A DNA stretch of 64,000 bases from Sphingomonas faeni. Its GTDB lineage: Bacteria; Pseudomonadota; Alphaproteobacteria; Sphingomonadales; Sphingomonadaceae. The notes under the pieces were generated by a model, which searched no databases, had not been told where the DNA came from, and saw nothing but the letters and a program-made list of their open reading frames with translations. A program made the position numbers and the translations under genes. Positions 7,949 to 16,779 of the stretch are shown here, in pieces. Position 1 is the stretch's first letter; every line of letters starts with the position of its first letter. The stretch is taken from contig NZ_JALPNF010000005.1 of assembly GCF_023195535.1 (NCBI RefSeq), positions 124,001 to 188,000 of the forward strand, given 5' to 3'.

Positions 7949-8422
7949 ATGCGGTCATTAATTCTCTGTCTTGTGGCGACATTGGTTGCCGGATGCGGGT
8001 CGGATAAAACGAAGGCGCAGGTCAGCAGGGTTGAGGTGCGGACATCTGGCTTGAGCGTCGCGATAGATGCGAAAGGCAATGGGAAGTCTGTCGTCAACGT
8101 AGAGAAGGAAGGACGATCACCTTCATCGTTCAAGATTAATAGTATCACATACGAGCAGTTGCTGGACCGGATCGCAGTGTTCAAGCCTGCTTCGGGTCCG
8201 ACGGCTGAAACGTCTAAGCGGTTCTTATCGGAAAATTGCCCGCCAGACACGCCGCAGGTTACTGAAGCTGGTATTATCTCGATCCGCTGGATTGGCCCCG
8301 GCTTTGATCACATCTACGTTGCTGACTTCGGATGTGATGCACAAAAGAACGCGGGTCGAAACCGCGCACTACGCGCCGTTGTGAACGACTTGCCGGTGGC
8401 CCCGGCCCAAACAGCATCTTAG
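7949..8422 (+). CDS. Hypothetical lipoprotein (small-gene island, ORF 4)
   Basis: A 157-residue protein with a classic lipoprotein signal, MRSLILCLVATLVAGC (lipobox VAGC). The mature region has a repeated beta-like character (VSRVEVRTSGLSVAIDAKG, GIISIRWIGPGFDHIYVADF) and two later Cys residues; I recognise no domain. A/T content is raised relative to the chromosome around it. The motif-to-ATG spacing equals that of ORF 2, and both encode lipoproteins, so they may be functionally parallel cassettes rather than parts of one pathway. Confidence 0.65.
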   Translation: MRSLILCLVATLVAGCGSDKTKAQVSRVEVRTSGLSVAIDAKGNGKSVVNVEKEGRSPSSFKINSITYEQLLDRIAVFKPASGPTAETSKRFLSENCPPDTPQVTEAGIISIRWIGPGFDHIYVADFGCDAQKNAGRNRALRAVVNDLPVAPAQTAS

Positions 8423-8430
8423 CTCGCGGC

Positions 8431-8455
8431 CGCTATCCTCTTCAACCCAGACATT
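8431..8455 (+). repeat. Possible degenerate fifth copy of the cassette motif
   Basis: Begins cgctatc and ends agacatt like the others, with a diverged middle and one extra base. It would close the island on its right side. I see no gene in 8423-8601. Confidence 0.3.
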
Positions 8456-8601
8456 CGATGTCGGCAAGCGCCGTCCCATCTCGATCTGTTTTCAGAGCCA
8501 ACCCGTCCAGGTCTTACTTAACCCGGACAGCCACAAACGACCGGACGATACCTGTAAAACCGCCCTTCCCCGTACGATCTAAAAGATCCTACGCTCCCCG
8601 G

Positions 8602-9870
8602 TCACAACAGCACATCGACGCTGTGGATTACCAGTCCGACCAGCCCGCCGACGATCGTGCCGTTCACCCGGATATACTGCAAGTCGCGGCCGACCGCGTT
8701 TTCCAAGCGACTGGTGATCGTGTCGGCGTCCCAGCTGCGCACCGTTTCGGACACGAGCTTGACGATGCCGTCGCCGTAATCCGCCGCCGCGCCGACTGCC
8801 GCGCGCCGCACGAAGCGGTTGATCGTGCGCGACATGCGGGGGTCGTGCTGCAGCGTTTCGCCGAGCTGACGGAGGATGTCGCCGAGCTTGCCGGCCATCG
8901 CGCGCTCGGGATCGCGGGCGATTGCGAGGAGTGCCCCGCGCGCCTGCTCCCACAGGCCGTCGAGCCAGCGCTGCATCGCCGGATTGTCGAGCAGGTCGTT
9001 CTTCATCGTCTCGACGCGCTCGCGCATGCGGCGGTCGTATTGGAGATCCCAGGCGAGGCGATCGAGCCCCTCTTCCGCCTTCAGGCGCAAGGGATGCTCG
9101 GGGTCCTCGGCCATCTCAGCGAGCAGCTTGTCGAAGCCGCTGATCAGCTTGTCCGCGACGGTCGTATCGAGCCCGGTCCAGCGCAGGATCGAGCCGGCCT
9201 TGTCATGGACCATCGCGCGGACGAGGTGGTCGTTCGCGGCCAGCGTCTTCGCCGCCCAGCGGATCGCGCTTTCGAGCAGCGGCGCGTGGCGGCGCTCGGC
9301 GATCGCGGCCTTCAGCAGCTGGCCAAGGATCGGCGAGACTTCGGTGGCGCGCAGGCGTGCGCCGATCCCCGCCTTGACCATCCCGCCAAGCCGCGCCGGG
9401 TCGAGCCCTTCCAAGACCTGTGCGACCAGCTTCGACGCGCCCTGCCGAAAACGCCCCCCTGCCCCCTCCGGCGGATCGGTCAGCCAGCGGGCGATCGCCC
9501 CCGCGACGTCGAGCCGGCGCGTGCGCCGCGCGATCACGACCGGGATCAGGAAGTTCGCGCGGAGGAACTGCGCGAGCGTGTCGCCGATCCGGTCCTTGTT
9601 GCGCGGCACGATCGCCGTGTGGGGAATCGGCAGGCCGAGCGGGTGCCGGAACAGCGCGGTAACTGCGAACCAGTCCGCCAGACCGCCGACCATCGCCGCC
9701 TCGGCAAACGCGCGGACGAACCCGAAGGCCGGGTGGACGGGGACGAGCGCGCGGCTGACGAAGAACGTCGCGGCCATGAACACGAGCAGGCCGGTGGCGA
9801 CGATCCGCATGCGGACGAGCGCCGGTGGAGGGGCTTCGCCGGCCGGGCGCATACGGGGTAAAAGCGTCAT
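8602..9870 (-). CDS. DUF445 (YjiN-type) membrane protein
   Basis: A 422-residue DUF445 protein of unknown function, predicted inner-membrane. The family block is plain: AFAEAAMVGGLADWFAVTALFRHPLG followed by IPHTAIVPRNKDRIG, with an N-terminal hydrophobic segment (IVATGLLVFMAATFF) and a final one (VGGLVGLVIHSVDVLL). The middle is a long amphipathic helical region. It is a single gene with no obvious partners, convergent with the island genes. The Met at 9870 gives the normal family length. Confidence 0.88.
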   Translation of the reverse strand: MTLLPRMRPAGEAPPPALVRMRIVATGLLVFMAATFFVSRALVPVHPAFGFVRAFAEAAMVGGLADWFAVTALFRHPLGLPIPHTAIVPRNKDRIGDTLAQFLRANFLIPVVIARRTRRLDVAGAIARWLTDPPEGAGGRFRQGASKLVAQVLEGLDPARLGGMVKAGIGARLRATEVSPILGQLLKAAIAERRHAPLLESAIRWAAKTLAANDHLVRAMVHDKAGSILRWTGLDTTVADKLISGFDKLLAEMAEDPEHPLRLKAEEGLDRLAWDLQYDRRMRERVETMKNDLLDNPAMQRWLDGLWEQARGALLAIARDPERAMAGKLGDILRQLGETLQHDPRMSRTINRFVRRAAVGAAADYGDGIVKLVSETVRSWDADTITSRLENAVGRDLQYIRVNGTIVGGLVGLVIHSVDVLL

Positions 9871-9957
9871 GCCCGTAACAATCCCCGGGCGCCCCGAATG
9901 TTCACGCCGCTGCGGCGGTTCGGGTGCCCGGGTGCAGAGAGGCGTGCCTCAGGGGTT

Positions 9958-12900
9958 TCACTCGGCGGGTTGCGTGCCGTCACCCCGATCGCGGCCGTGA
10001 CCGAGCTTGCCGGTCGCCGGCCCGAGCAACGGCCCCGGATTGGGTCCGGCGATCTCGATCACGTCGTCGCCATTGTCGCCCGGACGATAGGTAAGCAGGC
10101 GACGGCTCAGCCGCGGCCCGACATAGCGCTCGATCCCGACCGCGAGGCTGAATGCCGCGGGGATGATCAGCAGCGTCAGCAGCGTCGACAGCGCGAGGCC
10201 GCCGATCACGACCGTGCCCATCGGCGCGCGCGACGACGAATCGCCGCTGAGCGACATCGCGGTCGGCACCATGCCAGCAACCATCGCGACCGTGGTCATC
10301 ACGATCGGCTGCGCGCGCTTGTGCCCGGCATCGATGATCGCGGTGAAGGCATCGACGCCCTTGCTCATCTCGTCGAGCGCGAAGTCGATCAGCAGGATCG
10401 AGTTCTTGGCGACGATGCCGAGCAGCATCAGCAGGCCGATATATACCGGCAGCGACAGCGGCTGGCCGGTCGCCCACAGCGCGAGCAACCCGCCGAGCGG
10501 CGCGAGCAGCAGCGACCCCATGTTGACGAACGGCGGCAGCACGCGGCGGTACAGCAGCACCAGCACCGCGAACACGAGGAACGTCCCCGCGATCACCGCG
10601 GTGATGAAGTTGGTGATCATCTCGGCCTGCCACTTGCTCTGGCCGAGCGTGAGTTCGCTGACGCCGACCGGCAGGTTCTTCATCGACGACAGTGCGTGAA
10701 CCTGCTTCATCGCGTCCGAGATCACCACGCCGGGCGCGAGATCGGCGCCGAGCGTGATCTGACGCTGCTGGTTGACGCGGTCGATCTTGGTCGGGCCGGA
10801 GCCGAGGCCGATATCCGCGACGAGGTTGAGCGGCACCGAGCCACCCGATGCGGTCGATACGGGCAGGTTCTGGATCGTCGACAGGCTGGTCCGCGCCGAC
10901 TGATCGAGCGCGACGCGGATCGGAATCTGGCGATCGGAGAGCGAGAAGCGCGCCGAGTTCTGGTCGATATCGCCGAGCGTCGCGATCCGGATCGCCGACG
11001 ACAGCGCCTGCGTGGTCACGCCGAGATTGGCGGCGAGATCGAAGCGCGGGCGGATGACGATTTCCGGGCGCTGCATGCCGCCCGAGACGCGCGGTGCGGT
11101 CAGCGATTTCAGCGAACCCATCTCGGCGACGATCTTGTCCGCCGCCTGTTGCAGCTTGGCGGGATCGCTGCCGCCGAGGACGATCGTCACGTCACGCCCG
11201 CTGCCGCCCCAGCCCGACTGCGACCGGAACGACACGCGCGCGTCGGGGATCGCGGTCATCTGCGGTGCGAGCCGGCGTTCGAAATCGACCGACTTCTCCT
11301 TGCGATCGGGGCGCAGGTTCGCGGTCACGATTCCGCTGCCGACTCGCGTGCGGGCATAGACGGTGGCGACTTCGGGTTGCTGGCTGAGGATCTCGCCGAC
11401 CCGCGCGACCACCGCATCGGTCTGCGCCAGCGTGGTGCCGGGCACCATCTCGATCTGCGCGGTCGAATCATCCTCGTCGCGGGTCGGCTGGAACTGCGAG
11501 GGGATGACGGTGAACATGAACAGCGTCAGCGCGAAGGCGACCACGCCCGCGCCGATCGCCCACATCCGGTGATCCATCACGCGGTTGAACATCTTCCGGA
11601 TGCCGCCGCGCGCGCGCCATGCCGCGGCCTTGCGGCTGTCGAGCGTCCAGTGGAGCGTGCGGACATACCAGTCCATGATCTTGCCCTCGCCGTGGCTGGC
11701 ATGGCCGAACGACTTGAGGAAATACGCCGCGATCATCGGCGTCACGAGCCGTGCGACCGCGAGGCTCATCAGCACGGCGGCGACCACCGTCAGGCCGAAA
11801 TTCTTGAAGAACTGGCCTGCGATACCCGGCATCAGCGCGACCGGCATGAACACCGCGACGATCGCCATCGTCGTCGCCAGCACGGCGAGACCGATCTCGT
11901 CGGCGGCGTCGATCGATGCCTGATAGGCGGATTTGCCCATCCGCATGTGTCGGACGATGTTCTCGATCTCGACGATCGCGTCATCGACCAGCACGCCTGC
12001 AACCAGGCTGAGCGCGAGCAAAGTCATGCCGTTCAGGTCGAAGCCGAGCAGGTCCATGAACCAGAAGGCGGGGATCGCCGACAACGGGATCGCCAGCGCG
12101 GAGATCGCGGTCGCACGCCAGTCGCGCAGAAAGATGAAGACGACGATGACGGCGAGGATCGCGCCCTCGATCATCGCGTGGATCGCACTTTCATACTGCG
12201 CTTCGGTATACTCGGTGGTGGTGTAGCGCTGGACGAACTTGACCGACGGATTGCGCTTTTCGAGCGCGCGCAATTTGTCGACGGCCTGATGATAGACGGT
12301 GACGTCGGACGCACCCTTGGCCCGCTGGAAATCGAAGGTGATCGCCTGGCGGCCGTCGACCGTCGCGCGGCTGCGCTGCTCGGCGTAGAGATCGCGGACC
12401 TGCGCGATGTCGGCCAAACGCACGGTGCGACCATTGCCGACGTTGATCTGCGTCTGGCCGAGGTCGCTCGCGTCGCGCGCGTTGCCGAGCACGCGGATCG
12501 ACTGTTCGGACCCGGCGATCTCGGCACGCCCGCCCGCCGCGTTCAGATTGACCTGACGCAACTGCAAATTGACCTGGCTTGCGGTCAGCCCCTGGCTCTG
12601 GAGCTTCAGCGGATCGAGGATCACGCGGATCTCGCGGCTGACGCCACCGTTGCGGCTGATCGTCGCCATGCCGGGGATCGACAGCAATTCCTTGGTGACG
12701 GTGTCGTCGATGTACCAGGAGAGCTGTTCGACGGTCATGTCGGTGGTGATCGCCGCGAAGCTCGCGACGTCGTTGCCGCTGGTGTTCGCGCGGTAGACCT
12801 GTGGCTCGAGGATGCCGTCGGGCAGGTCGCTGCGGATCTGCGCGATCGCGTCACGCACGTCGTTCACTGCGCGGTCGATCGGGGTGCCGATGGTGAGCTG

Positions 12901-13188
12901 GATCACCGTTTCCGAATTGCCTTCGGTGACGGTCGAGTTGATCTCGTCGATGCCCTGAAGCGAGCGCACCGCCGCCTCGACGCGCTGCGTGACCTGCGTC
13001 TCCATCTCGGTCGGCGCGGCGCCGGGCTGGTTGACGACGACGATCGCGATCGGGAAGTCGATGTCGGGGTCACGGTTGACGTCCATCCGCATGAAGCTGA
13101 CGACGCCCGCAAGCATCAGGGCCAGGAAAAGCACGATCGGCGGAACCGGGTTGCGGATCGACCAGGCCGAGATGTTGCGGAAGTTCAT
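9958..13188 (-). CDS. RND-family efflux transporter permease
   Basis: A 1076-residue inner-membrane proton/drug antiporter of the AcrB/HAE-1 type. It starts [15 protein letters not shown] with TM1, has two large periplasmic loops and 12 membrane spans. Proton-relay residues are present: [15 protein letters not shown] (the Asp pair of TM4) and [16 protein letters not shown] (Lys of TM10). The ATG at 13188 is four bases after the adaptor stop, so the two genes are co-transcribed. No outer-membrane factor follows. The substrate is unknown, and a lipid or hopanoid exporter remains possible. Confidence 0.94.
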   Translation of the reverse strand: MNFRNISAWSIRNPVPPIVLFLALMLAGVVSFMRMDVNRDPDIDFPIAIVVVNQPGAAPTEMETQVTQRVEAAVRSLQGIDEINSTVTEGNSETVIQLTIGTPIDRAVNDVRDAIAQIRSDLPDGILEPQVYRANTSGNDVASFAAITTDMTVEQLSWYIDDTVTKELLSIPGMATISRNGGVSREIRVILDPLKLQSQGLTASQVNLQLRQVNLNAAGGRAEIAGSEQSIRVLGNARDASDLGQTQINVGNGRTVRLADIAQVRDLYAEQRSRATVDGRQAITFDFQRAKGASDVTVYHQAVDKLRALEKRNPSVKFVQRYTTTEYTEAQYESAIHAMIEGAILAVIVVFIFLRDWRATAISALAIPLSAIPAFWFMDLLGFDLNGMTLLALSLVAGVLVDDAIVEIENIVRHMRMGKSAYQASIDAADEIGLAVLATTMAIVAVFMPVALMPGIAGQFFKNFGLTVVAAVLMSLAVARLVTPMIAAYFLKSFGHASHGEGKIMDWYVRTLHWTLDSRKAAAWRARGGIRKMFNRVMDHRMWAIGAGVVAFALTLFMFTVIPSQFQPTRDEDDSTAQIEMVPGTTLAQTDAVVARVGEILSQQPEVATVYARTRVGSGIVTANLRPDRKEKSVDFERRLAPQMTAIPDARVSFRSQSGWGGSGRDVTIVLGGSDPAKLQQAADKIVAEMGSLKSLTAPRVSGGMQRPEIVIRPRFDLAANLGVTTQALSSAIRIATLGDIDQNSARFSLSDRQIPIRVALDQSARTSLSTIQNLPVSTASGGSVPLNLVADIGLGSGPTKIDRVNQQRQITLGADLAPGVVISDAMKQVHALSSMKNLPVGVSELTLGQSKWQAEMITNFITAVIAGTFLVFAVLVLLYRRVLPPFVNMGSLLLAPLGGLLALWATGQPLSLPVYIGLLMLLGIVAKNSILLIDFALDEMSKGVDAFTAIIDAGHKRAQPIVMTTVAMVAGMVPTAMSLSGDSSSRAPMGTVVIGGLALSTLLTLLIIPAAFSLAVGIERYVGPRLSRRLLTYRPGDNGDDVIEIAGPNPGPLLGPATGKLGHGRDRGDGTQPAE

Positions 13189-13192
13189 GGGC

Positions 13193-14371
13193 TCAGCTCG
13201 CCTTCTTGGTGATCGGCTTGACCGTCTGCCCGGGTGCCAGGAAGCCACCCGCGGACTGTACGACGCGCTCCGAGCCGTCGAGGCCGCCGACGATCGTCAC
13301 GCCGGCATCGGAGACCTGGCCGATCTTCACATTGCGCCGGACGATCTTGTCGCCCGGGCCGACTATATAGACGTAATTGCCCTTCTCGTCGCTCTGCAAC
13401 GCGGAGTCGGGAAGCAAAGGCGCCTGCGTCACGCCGCCGACGATGGTCGCCGCGGCGAACCCGCCGGGGCGCAGCGCCGGATCGTATTTGACCGCGATGC
13501 GCGCGATGCCCTGGCGGGTCTGCGGATCGATCACGGGCGAAACCTGCCATACTTCGCCGGGATAGCCCTGCGTGGTGCCGACCGGCACGACGGTCGCGCG
13601 CGCCCCGACGTGCAGCCCGGTCAGGTCCGCTTCGCTCAACTGTGCGCGCATCTCCATCTGGCCGCCCATCGCCATGCGGAACAGGACGCCCGCCGATGGC
13701 CCGACGATCTGGCCGGCCTCGACGCCGCGGGTCAGCACCAAGCCGGCGGCAGGCGCGCGGATGTCGAGCCGGCCGTTGCGCGCACGTGCTTCGCCGAGCG
13801 TCGCCTGCGCCACCTTCACGCGCGCCGCCGCGGCATCGCGGGTCGCCGCCCTGCGCTGCAGATCGGCCTTCGAGATGAAGCCGCGATCGACGAGCTGCTT
13901 GGCCCGATCGAGTTCGGCCTGCGCGATGGTCTCGTCCGAGCGCGCGACGCTGACCGAGGCGGCGAGCGACGCCGCGGTCTCGTTCTGGACCGAGCGATCG
14001 ACCGTCGCGAGCACCTGGCCCGCCGCGACCCAGGTGCCGGGTTCGACCAGCACCCGCGTGATCATCCCGCCCTCGCCCGCGACGCCGACCGGCATCTCGC
14101 GGCGCGCCGCCAGCGTGCCCGTCGCCGAGATCGTCCGGTCGACCGCCTGCCGGCCCGGCACGACCACCGACACGGTCGGCAATTGCGCGCCCGGAGTCGC
14201 GGCCGCGACATCCTTCTTGCCGGACTTGAAGGCATAGACCGCCACCGCGATCGCCAGCACCAGGATCACGGCGATGATGACATTGCGGCGGCGATGCGAT
14301 GGCGCGCTATAGTCCGGCAACGCCAACGGCTCTTCCCTCTCGCCACCGACCATCTTCGTCTCGTAATTCAT
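13193..14371 (-). CDS. RND efflux periplasmic adaptor (membrane fusion protein)
   Basis: A 392-residue adaptor with an N-terminal membrane anchor (NVIIAVILVLAIAVAVYAF), the lipoyl/barrel-sandwich halves (GMITRVLVEPGTWVAAGQVLA and RNGRLDIRAPAAGLV), a helical hairpin between them (about residues 130-195) and a beta-barrel/MP domain. It links the RND pump to an outer-membrane channel. I start at ATG 14371 (MNYETKM); an in-frame GTG at 14380 adds three residues. The first 30 residues before the anchor are unusually long for the family and probably cytoplasmic. Confidence 0.92.
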   Translation of the reverse strand: MNYETKMVGGEREEPLALPDYSAPSHRRRNVIIAVILVLAIAVAVYAFKSGKKDVAAATPGAQLPTVSVVVPGRQAVDRTISATGTLAARREMPVGVAGEGGMITRVLVEPGTWVAAGQVLATVDRSVQNETAASLAASVSVARSDETIAQAELDRAKQLVDRGFISKADLQRRAATRDAAAARVKVAQATLGEARARNGRLDIRAPAAGLVLTRGVEAGQIVGPSAGVLFRMAMGGQMEMRAQLSEADLTGLHVGARATVVPVGTTQGYPGEVWQVSPVIDPQTRQGIARIAVKYDPALRPGGFAAATIVGGVTQAPLLPDSALQSDEKGNYVYIVGPGDKIVRRNVKIGQVSDAGVTIVGGLDGSERVVQSAGGFLAPGQTVKPITKKAS

Positions 14372-14450
14372 GCGCGTCACAATCCCAATTTCGACCGGTC
14401 TTGTCTCGACCCGCTTCGCCGTTCATTCGCTGTGTTATATGAATAAGTCA

Positions 14451-14497
14451 CCGTGCTCAAGCCCCTCGACGAGCACGGACTCGAAGACATGCTTCGA
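14451..14497. repeat. Two adjacent hairpins in the adaptor/SIMPL intergenic region
   Basis: The first is a perfect 8-base inverted repeat ccgtgctc...gagcacgg (14451-14478). Immediately after it is a 6-base one, tcgaag...cttcga (14481-14497). They lie between divergent promoters of the RND operon and the SIMPL gene; they could be operators or a further palindromic repeat type. No T-run follows, so they are not ordinary terminators. Confidence 0.5.
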
Positions 14498-14612
14498 ATC
14501 CGATCTATTCGCAATGAGGATCGGAGAATTTGGTAGACGTTCAGCTTGCGTTGACGTCCCCGGCGCCACACGCCGACCTATGGCCACACGGGGCTACACG
14601 GGAGACATAATC

Positions 14613-15350
14613 ATGAAGATCGCAACGTTCCTCACCACGCTGGCCGGCGTCGCCGTCGCGTTGCCGGGAACTGCCGCCATCGCGCAGACCGCGCCGAGCA
14701 CGGTCGAGCCGATGATCCCGGCGGCGGGCACCGTGCTCGACGTGACGGCGGAGGGTCGCACGACCCGCGTGCCCGATCTCGCGACGATCCGCGCCGGCGT
14801 CGTCTCGCAATCGACCACCGCCGCAGCCGCGCTCACCGACAATGCGCAGCGGATGGCGAAGGTGCTCGCGGCGCTGAAGCGGGCAGGCGTTGCGCCGCGC
14901 GACATCGCGACGTCGTCGGTCCAGCTGGCGCCGCAATATCGCTATGCCGACAACCAGCCGCCGGTGATTACCGGCTACCAGGCGACCAACACCGTCTCGA
15001 TCCGGTTCCGCGACGTGGCGAAGTCGGGGACGATCCTCGACGCACTGGTGGCGGAGGGCGCGAACCAGATCGACGGGCCGAACCTGTCGATCGACAAGCC
15101 CGAGACGGCGCTCGACGAAGCGCGGGCCGACGCGATCACGCAGGCCAAGCGTCGCGCGGATCTCTACGCGAAGGCGGCGGGCTTGCGCGTGTCGCGGATC
15201 GTGTCGATCGCCGAATCGGGGCAGGATACCGGCGGCTCGCCGCAGCCGATGTTCATGGCCCGCGCGTCGATGGCCAAGGACAGCACGCAGATCGCGCCGG
15301 GCGAGAAGGACGTGACCGTCACGCTCTCGGTGCGGTTCCTGCTGAACTGA
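14613..15350 (+). CDS. SIMPL-domain (DUF541) periplasmic protein
   Basis: A 245-residue secreted protein. The signal peptide MKIATFLTTLAGVAVALPGTAAIAQ is followed by a SIMPL/DUF541 domain (VLDVTAEGRTTRVPDLATIR, QPPVITGYQATNTVSIRFRD, ARADAITQAKRRADLYAKAAG). The family is found in stress-protection and membrane-associated proteins, without a defined reaction. The ATG at 14613 follows GGAG (14601) and gives a perfect signal peptide, so the longer open frame is not used. It is divergent from the RND efflux operon. Confidence 0.9.
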   Translation: MKIATFLTTLAGVAVALPGTAAIAQTAPSTVEPMIPAAGTVLDVTAEGRTTRVPDLATIRAGVVSQSTTAAAALTDNAQRMAKVLAALKRAGVAPRDIATSSVQLAPQYRYADNQPPVITGYQATNTVSIRFRDVAKSGTILDALVAEGANQIDGPNLSIDKPETALDEARADAITQAKRRADLYAKAAGLRVSRIVSIAESGQDTGGSPQPMFMARASMAKDSTQIAPGEKDVTVTLSVRFLLN

Positions 15351-15379
15351 CCCGCATTACGATCCTCCCCCGCATCTTC

Positions 15380-15506
15380 GATCCTCCCCCGCAAGGGGGA
15401 GGTGGCGCCGAAGGTGACGGAGGGGGAGGACACGGAACAGGGGTTACCCTTTCTTCCCCCTCCGTCTGGCAAGAGACAGCCACCTCCCCCTGGCGGGGGA
15501 GGATCG
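15380..15506. repeat. Large interspersed palindrome, family A copy 2
   Basis: Arms gatcctcccccgcaagggggaggtggc and gccacctccccctggcgggggaggatc enclose the nested pair gacggagggggagg / ccccctccgtc. It is preceded at 15361 by an extra partial arm (gatcctcccccgc). Located just after the SIMPL stop. Confidence 0.85.
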
Positions 15507-15546
15507 AGAGGGCCACTGAGATCCAGCGAACATCTCCACACACGAA

Positions 15547-15582
15547 AAAAGGGCCGCCCGGTCGCCCGGACGGCCCTTTCAT
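15547..15582 (-). terminator. Rho-independent terminator for glsB
   Basis: Read on the minus strand, the near-perfect stem GGGCCGTCC...GGGCGGCCC is followed by a run of six T. It lies 20-55 bases past the glsB stop. Confidence 0.85.
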
Positions 15583-15602
15583 TTCGCGTGACGATGCGAG
15601 AC

Positions 15603-15860
15603 TTAGCGGACGCTACCGCGACGCACGAGGTTCACGATCGCGAGCAGTACGACTGCGCCGAGCAGCGAGACCAGGAACGAGGTCAGCGTCAGCGGTGCGT
15701 TGTTGATCGAACCACCCGACAGGACCAGGCCGCCGATGAATGCGCCGACGATGCCGACGACGATGTTCAGGAAAATGCCCTGTTGCGCGTCGGTGCGCAT
15801 GATCATGCTGGCGATCCAGCCGATGACGCCGCCGATGATCAGCCAAAGAATGAGACCCAT
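15603..15860 (-). CDS. glsB: GlsB/YeaQ/YmgE-family stress-response membrane protein
   Basis: An 85-residue, very hydrophobic protein (transglycosylase-associated family) with three membrane helices: LILWLIIGGVIGWIASMIM, IFLNIVVGIVGAFIGGLVL and LVSLLGAVVLLAIVNLV. Members are small inner-membrane proteins induced by general stress; the mechanism is unknown. The start has a strong GGAGGG ribosome-binding site. Stress control is supported by an EcfG-type promoter 45 bases upstream, and a strong terminator follows, so it is a single-gene transcript. Confidence 0.92.
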   Translation of the reverse strand: MGLILWLIIGGVIGWIASMIMRTDAQQGIFLNIVVGIVGAFIGGLVLSGGSINNAPLTLTSFLVSLLGAVVLLAIVNLVRRGSVR

Positions 15861-15904
15861 GATATTTTCCCTCCGTTGAACCCGTATCCGGGCGATGGCG
15901 GAAA

Positions 15905-15930
15905 GACGAGCGAGCGGGGATTTTTGTTCC
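15905..15930 (-). promoter_or_regulatory. EcfG-type promoter upstream of glsB
   Basis: Minus strand GGAAC, 17 bases, then CGTC, against the consensus GGAAC-N16/17-CGTT (one mismatch). It would start transcription about 36 bases before the glsB ATG. Confidence 0.55.
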
Positions 15931-15953
15931 GCCCGCGTTTTGAGTTTTAGGTC

Positions 15954-16253
15954 TCAGTACTTTTGTTGACGCTCGTACAACGACTTGTAGTGCTGGATGC
16001 GCGTGACGCGGAGCCCGGGCATGCCCGACCGGTCGATCGCGCGCTGCCAACTGGCGAACTCTTCGACGGTCAGGCCATAGCGGGCGCAGACGTCGTCGAC
16101 GCTGAGCAAACCGCCATTCACCGCTGCGACCACTTCGGCCTTGCGACGCACCACCCACCGCGTGGTGCTGGGTGGCGGCAGCGTATCCAGCGTCAGTTGC
16201 TCACCGAGTGGTCCGATGACCTTGCCGGGACGGATTTTCTGGTTCTCGATCAT
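15954..16253 (-). CDS. sciP: SciP (DUF1153) CtrA inhibitor
   Basis: A 99-residue helix-turn-helix protein. In Caulobacter SciP binds the master regulator CtrA and blocks its promoters, and also binds DNA. The family core is clear: TLDTLPPPSTTRWVVRRKAE, VAAVNGGLLSVDDVCARYGL and TVEEFASWQRAIDRSGMPGL. An alphaproteobacterium-specific gene, usually linked to flagellar and cell-cycle control; motB at the right end of the window is compatible with that. No ribosome-binding site ambiguity. Confidence 0.93.
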   Translation of the reverse strand: MIENQKIRPGKVIGPLGEQLTLDTLPPPSTTRWVVRRKAEVVAAVNGGLLSVDDVCARYGLTVEEFASWQRAIDRSGMPGLRVTRIQHYKSLYERQQKY

Positions 16254-16779
16254 TTGAAACCTCTGATCGGGGCGGGGGGCCCCCTATCGATACGCACGCA
16301 CGACACATAGTCGCAGGATTTGAAGATCGGCTGAAACGCCGCGGTAAACCGCATCTTCACTCGTCCTTCCACCGGGTTAAAGCCGTTGCCATCGGACCGT
16401 TGAACGCACCGTGAAGCGGCGCGAACAGTTTGGGATCGATCGTCGTCCGCGCGAAGCTGGCCTGTACCACCGCGGTCGGACTCGCTGCCTGGCGGGCGGC
16501 GATACCGACGATCAGGACAGCGAGGTCGCCCGGTAGAACGGTGACCTCGGCATCGCGATCGAAACGGGGAAAACTCAGGTCCAACGGGATACTCGCGAAA
16601 ACTCTTGGGAGGCCCGCTATATCGCGAGGGGGTGAAGGGACCGTAAAACTCGAGGAAAGAGTTCGTGAACTTGTCGCTTTATTCCAATCGCTGGTCGCGT
16701 TTTTCCGTCAACTCGTCCTGATATACGTTAACCGCCGCATCTTTTTGCAACCGCACGCCGTCGCGCCTATGTGGCGATC
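16254..16779. other. 526-base gap between sciP and mnmA
   Basis: Divergent upstream region of sciP and mnmA. It holds one weak minus-strand frame (16357-16584, listed separately) and no palindromic repeat of the A or B families. I see no convincing promoter or RNA element. Confidence 0.5.
16357..16584 (-). CDS. Doubtful small hypothetical protein
   Basis: 75 residues from a TTG (no ATG or GTG, no clear ribosome-binding site). The composition looks protein-like rather than Arg-rich shadow (GDLAVLIVGIAARQAASPTA, FAPLHGAFNGPMATALTRW), and the frame stays open upstream of the TTG without a start. It may be a remnant of a decayed gene. I recognise no family. Confidence 0.22.
   Translation of the reverse strand: MDLSFPRFDRDAEVTVLPGDLAVLIVGIAARQAASPTAVVQASFARTTIDPKLFAPLHGAFNGPMATALTRWKDE

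Noticed and set aside
6700..8460. Classical integron gene-cassette array
   Set aside because: The shared motif lacks conserved GTTRRRY/RYYYAAC core sites and no integrase gene is in the window; a cassette-like array of another type is proposed instead.
9898..13212. 1104-residue plus-strand open frame opposite the RND permease
   Set aside because: Composition is Arg/His/Asp-rich shadow coding from a GC-rich antisense gene; the minus-strand RND protein has full family motifs.
14480..14510. tRNA-like gcttcgaatccg segment
   Set aside because: No acceptor stem or cloverleaf can be built around it; the bases form a simple hairpin.
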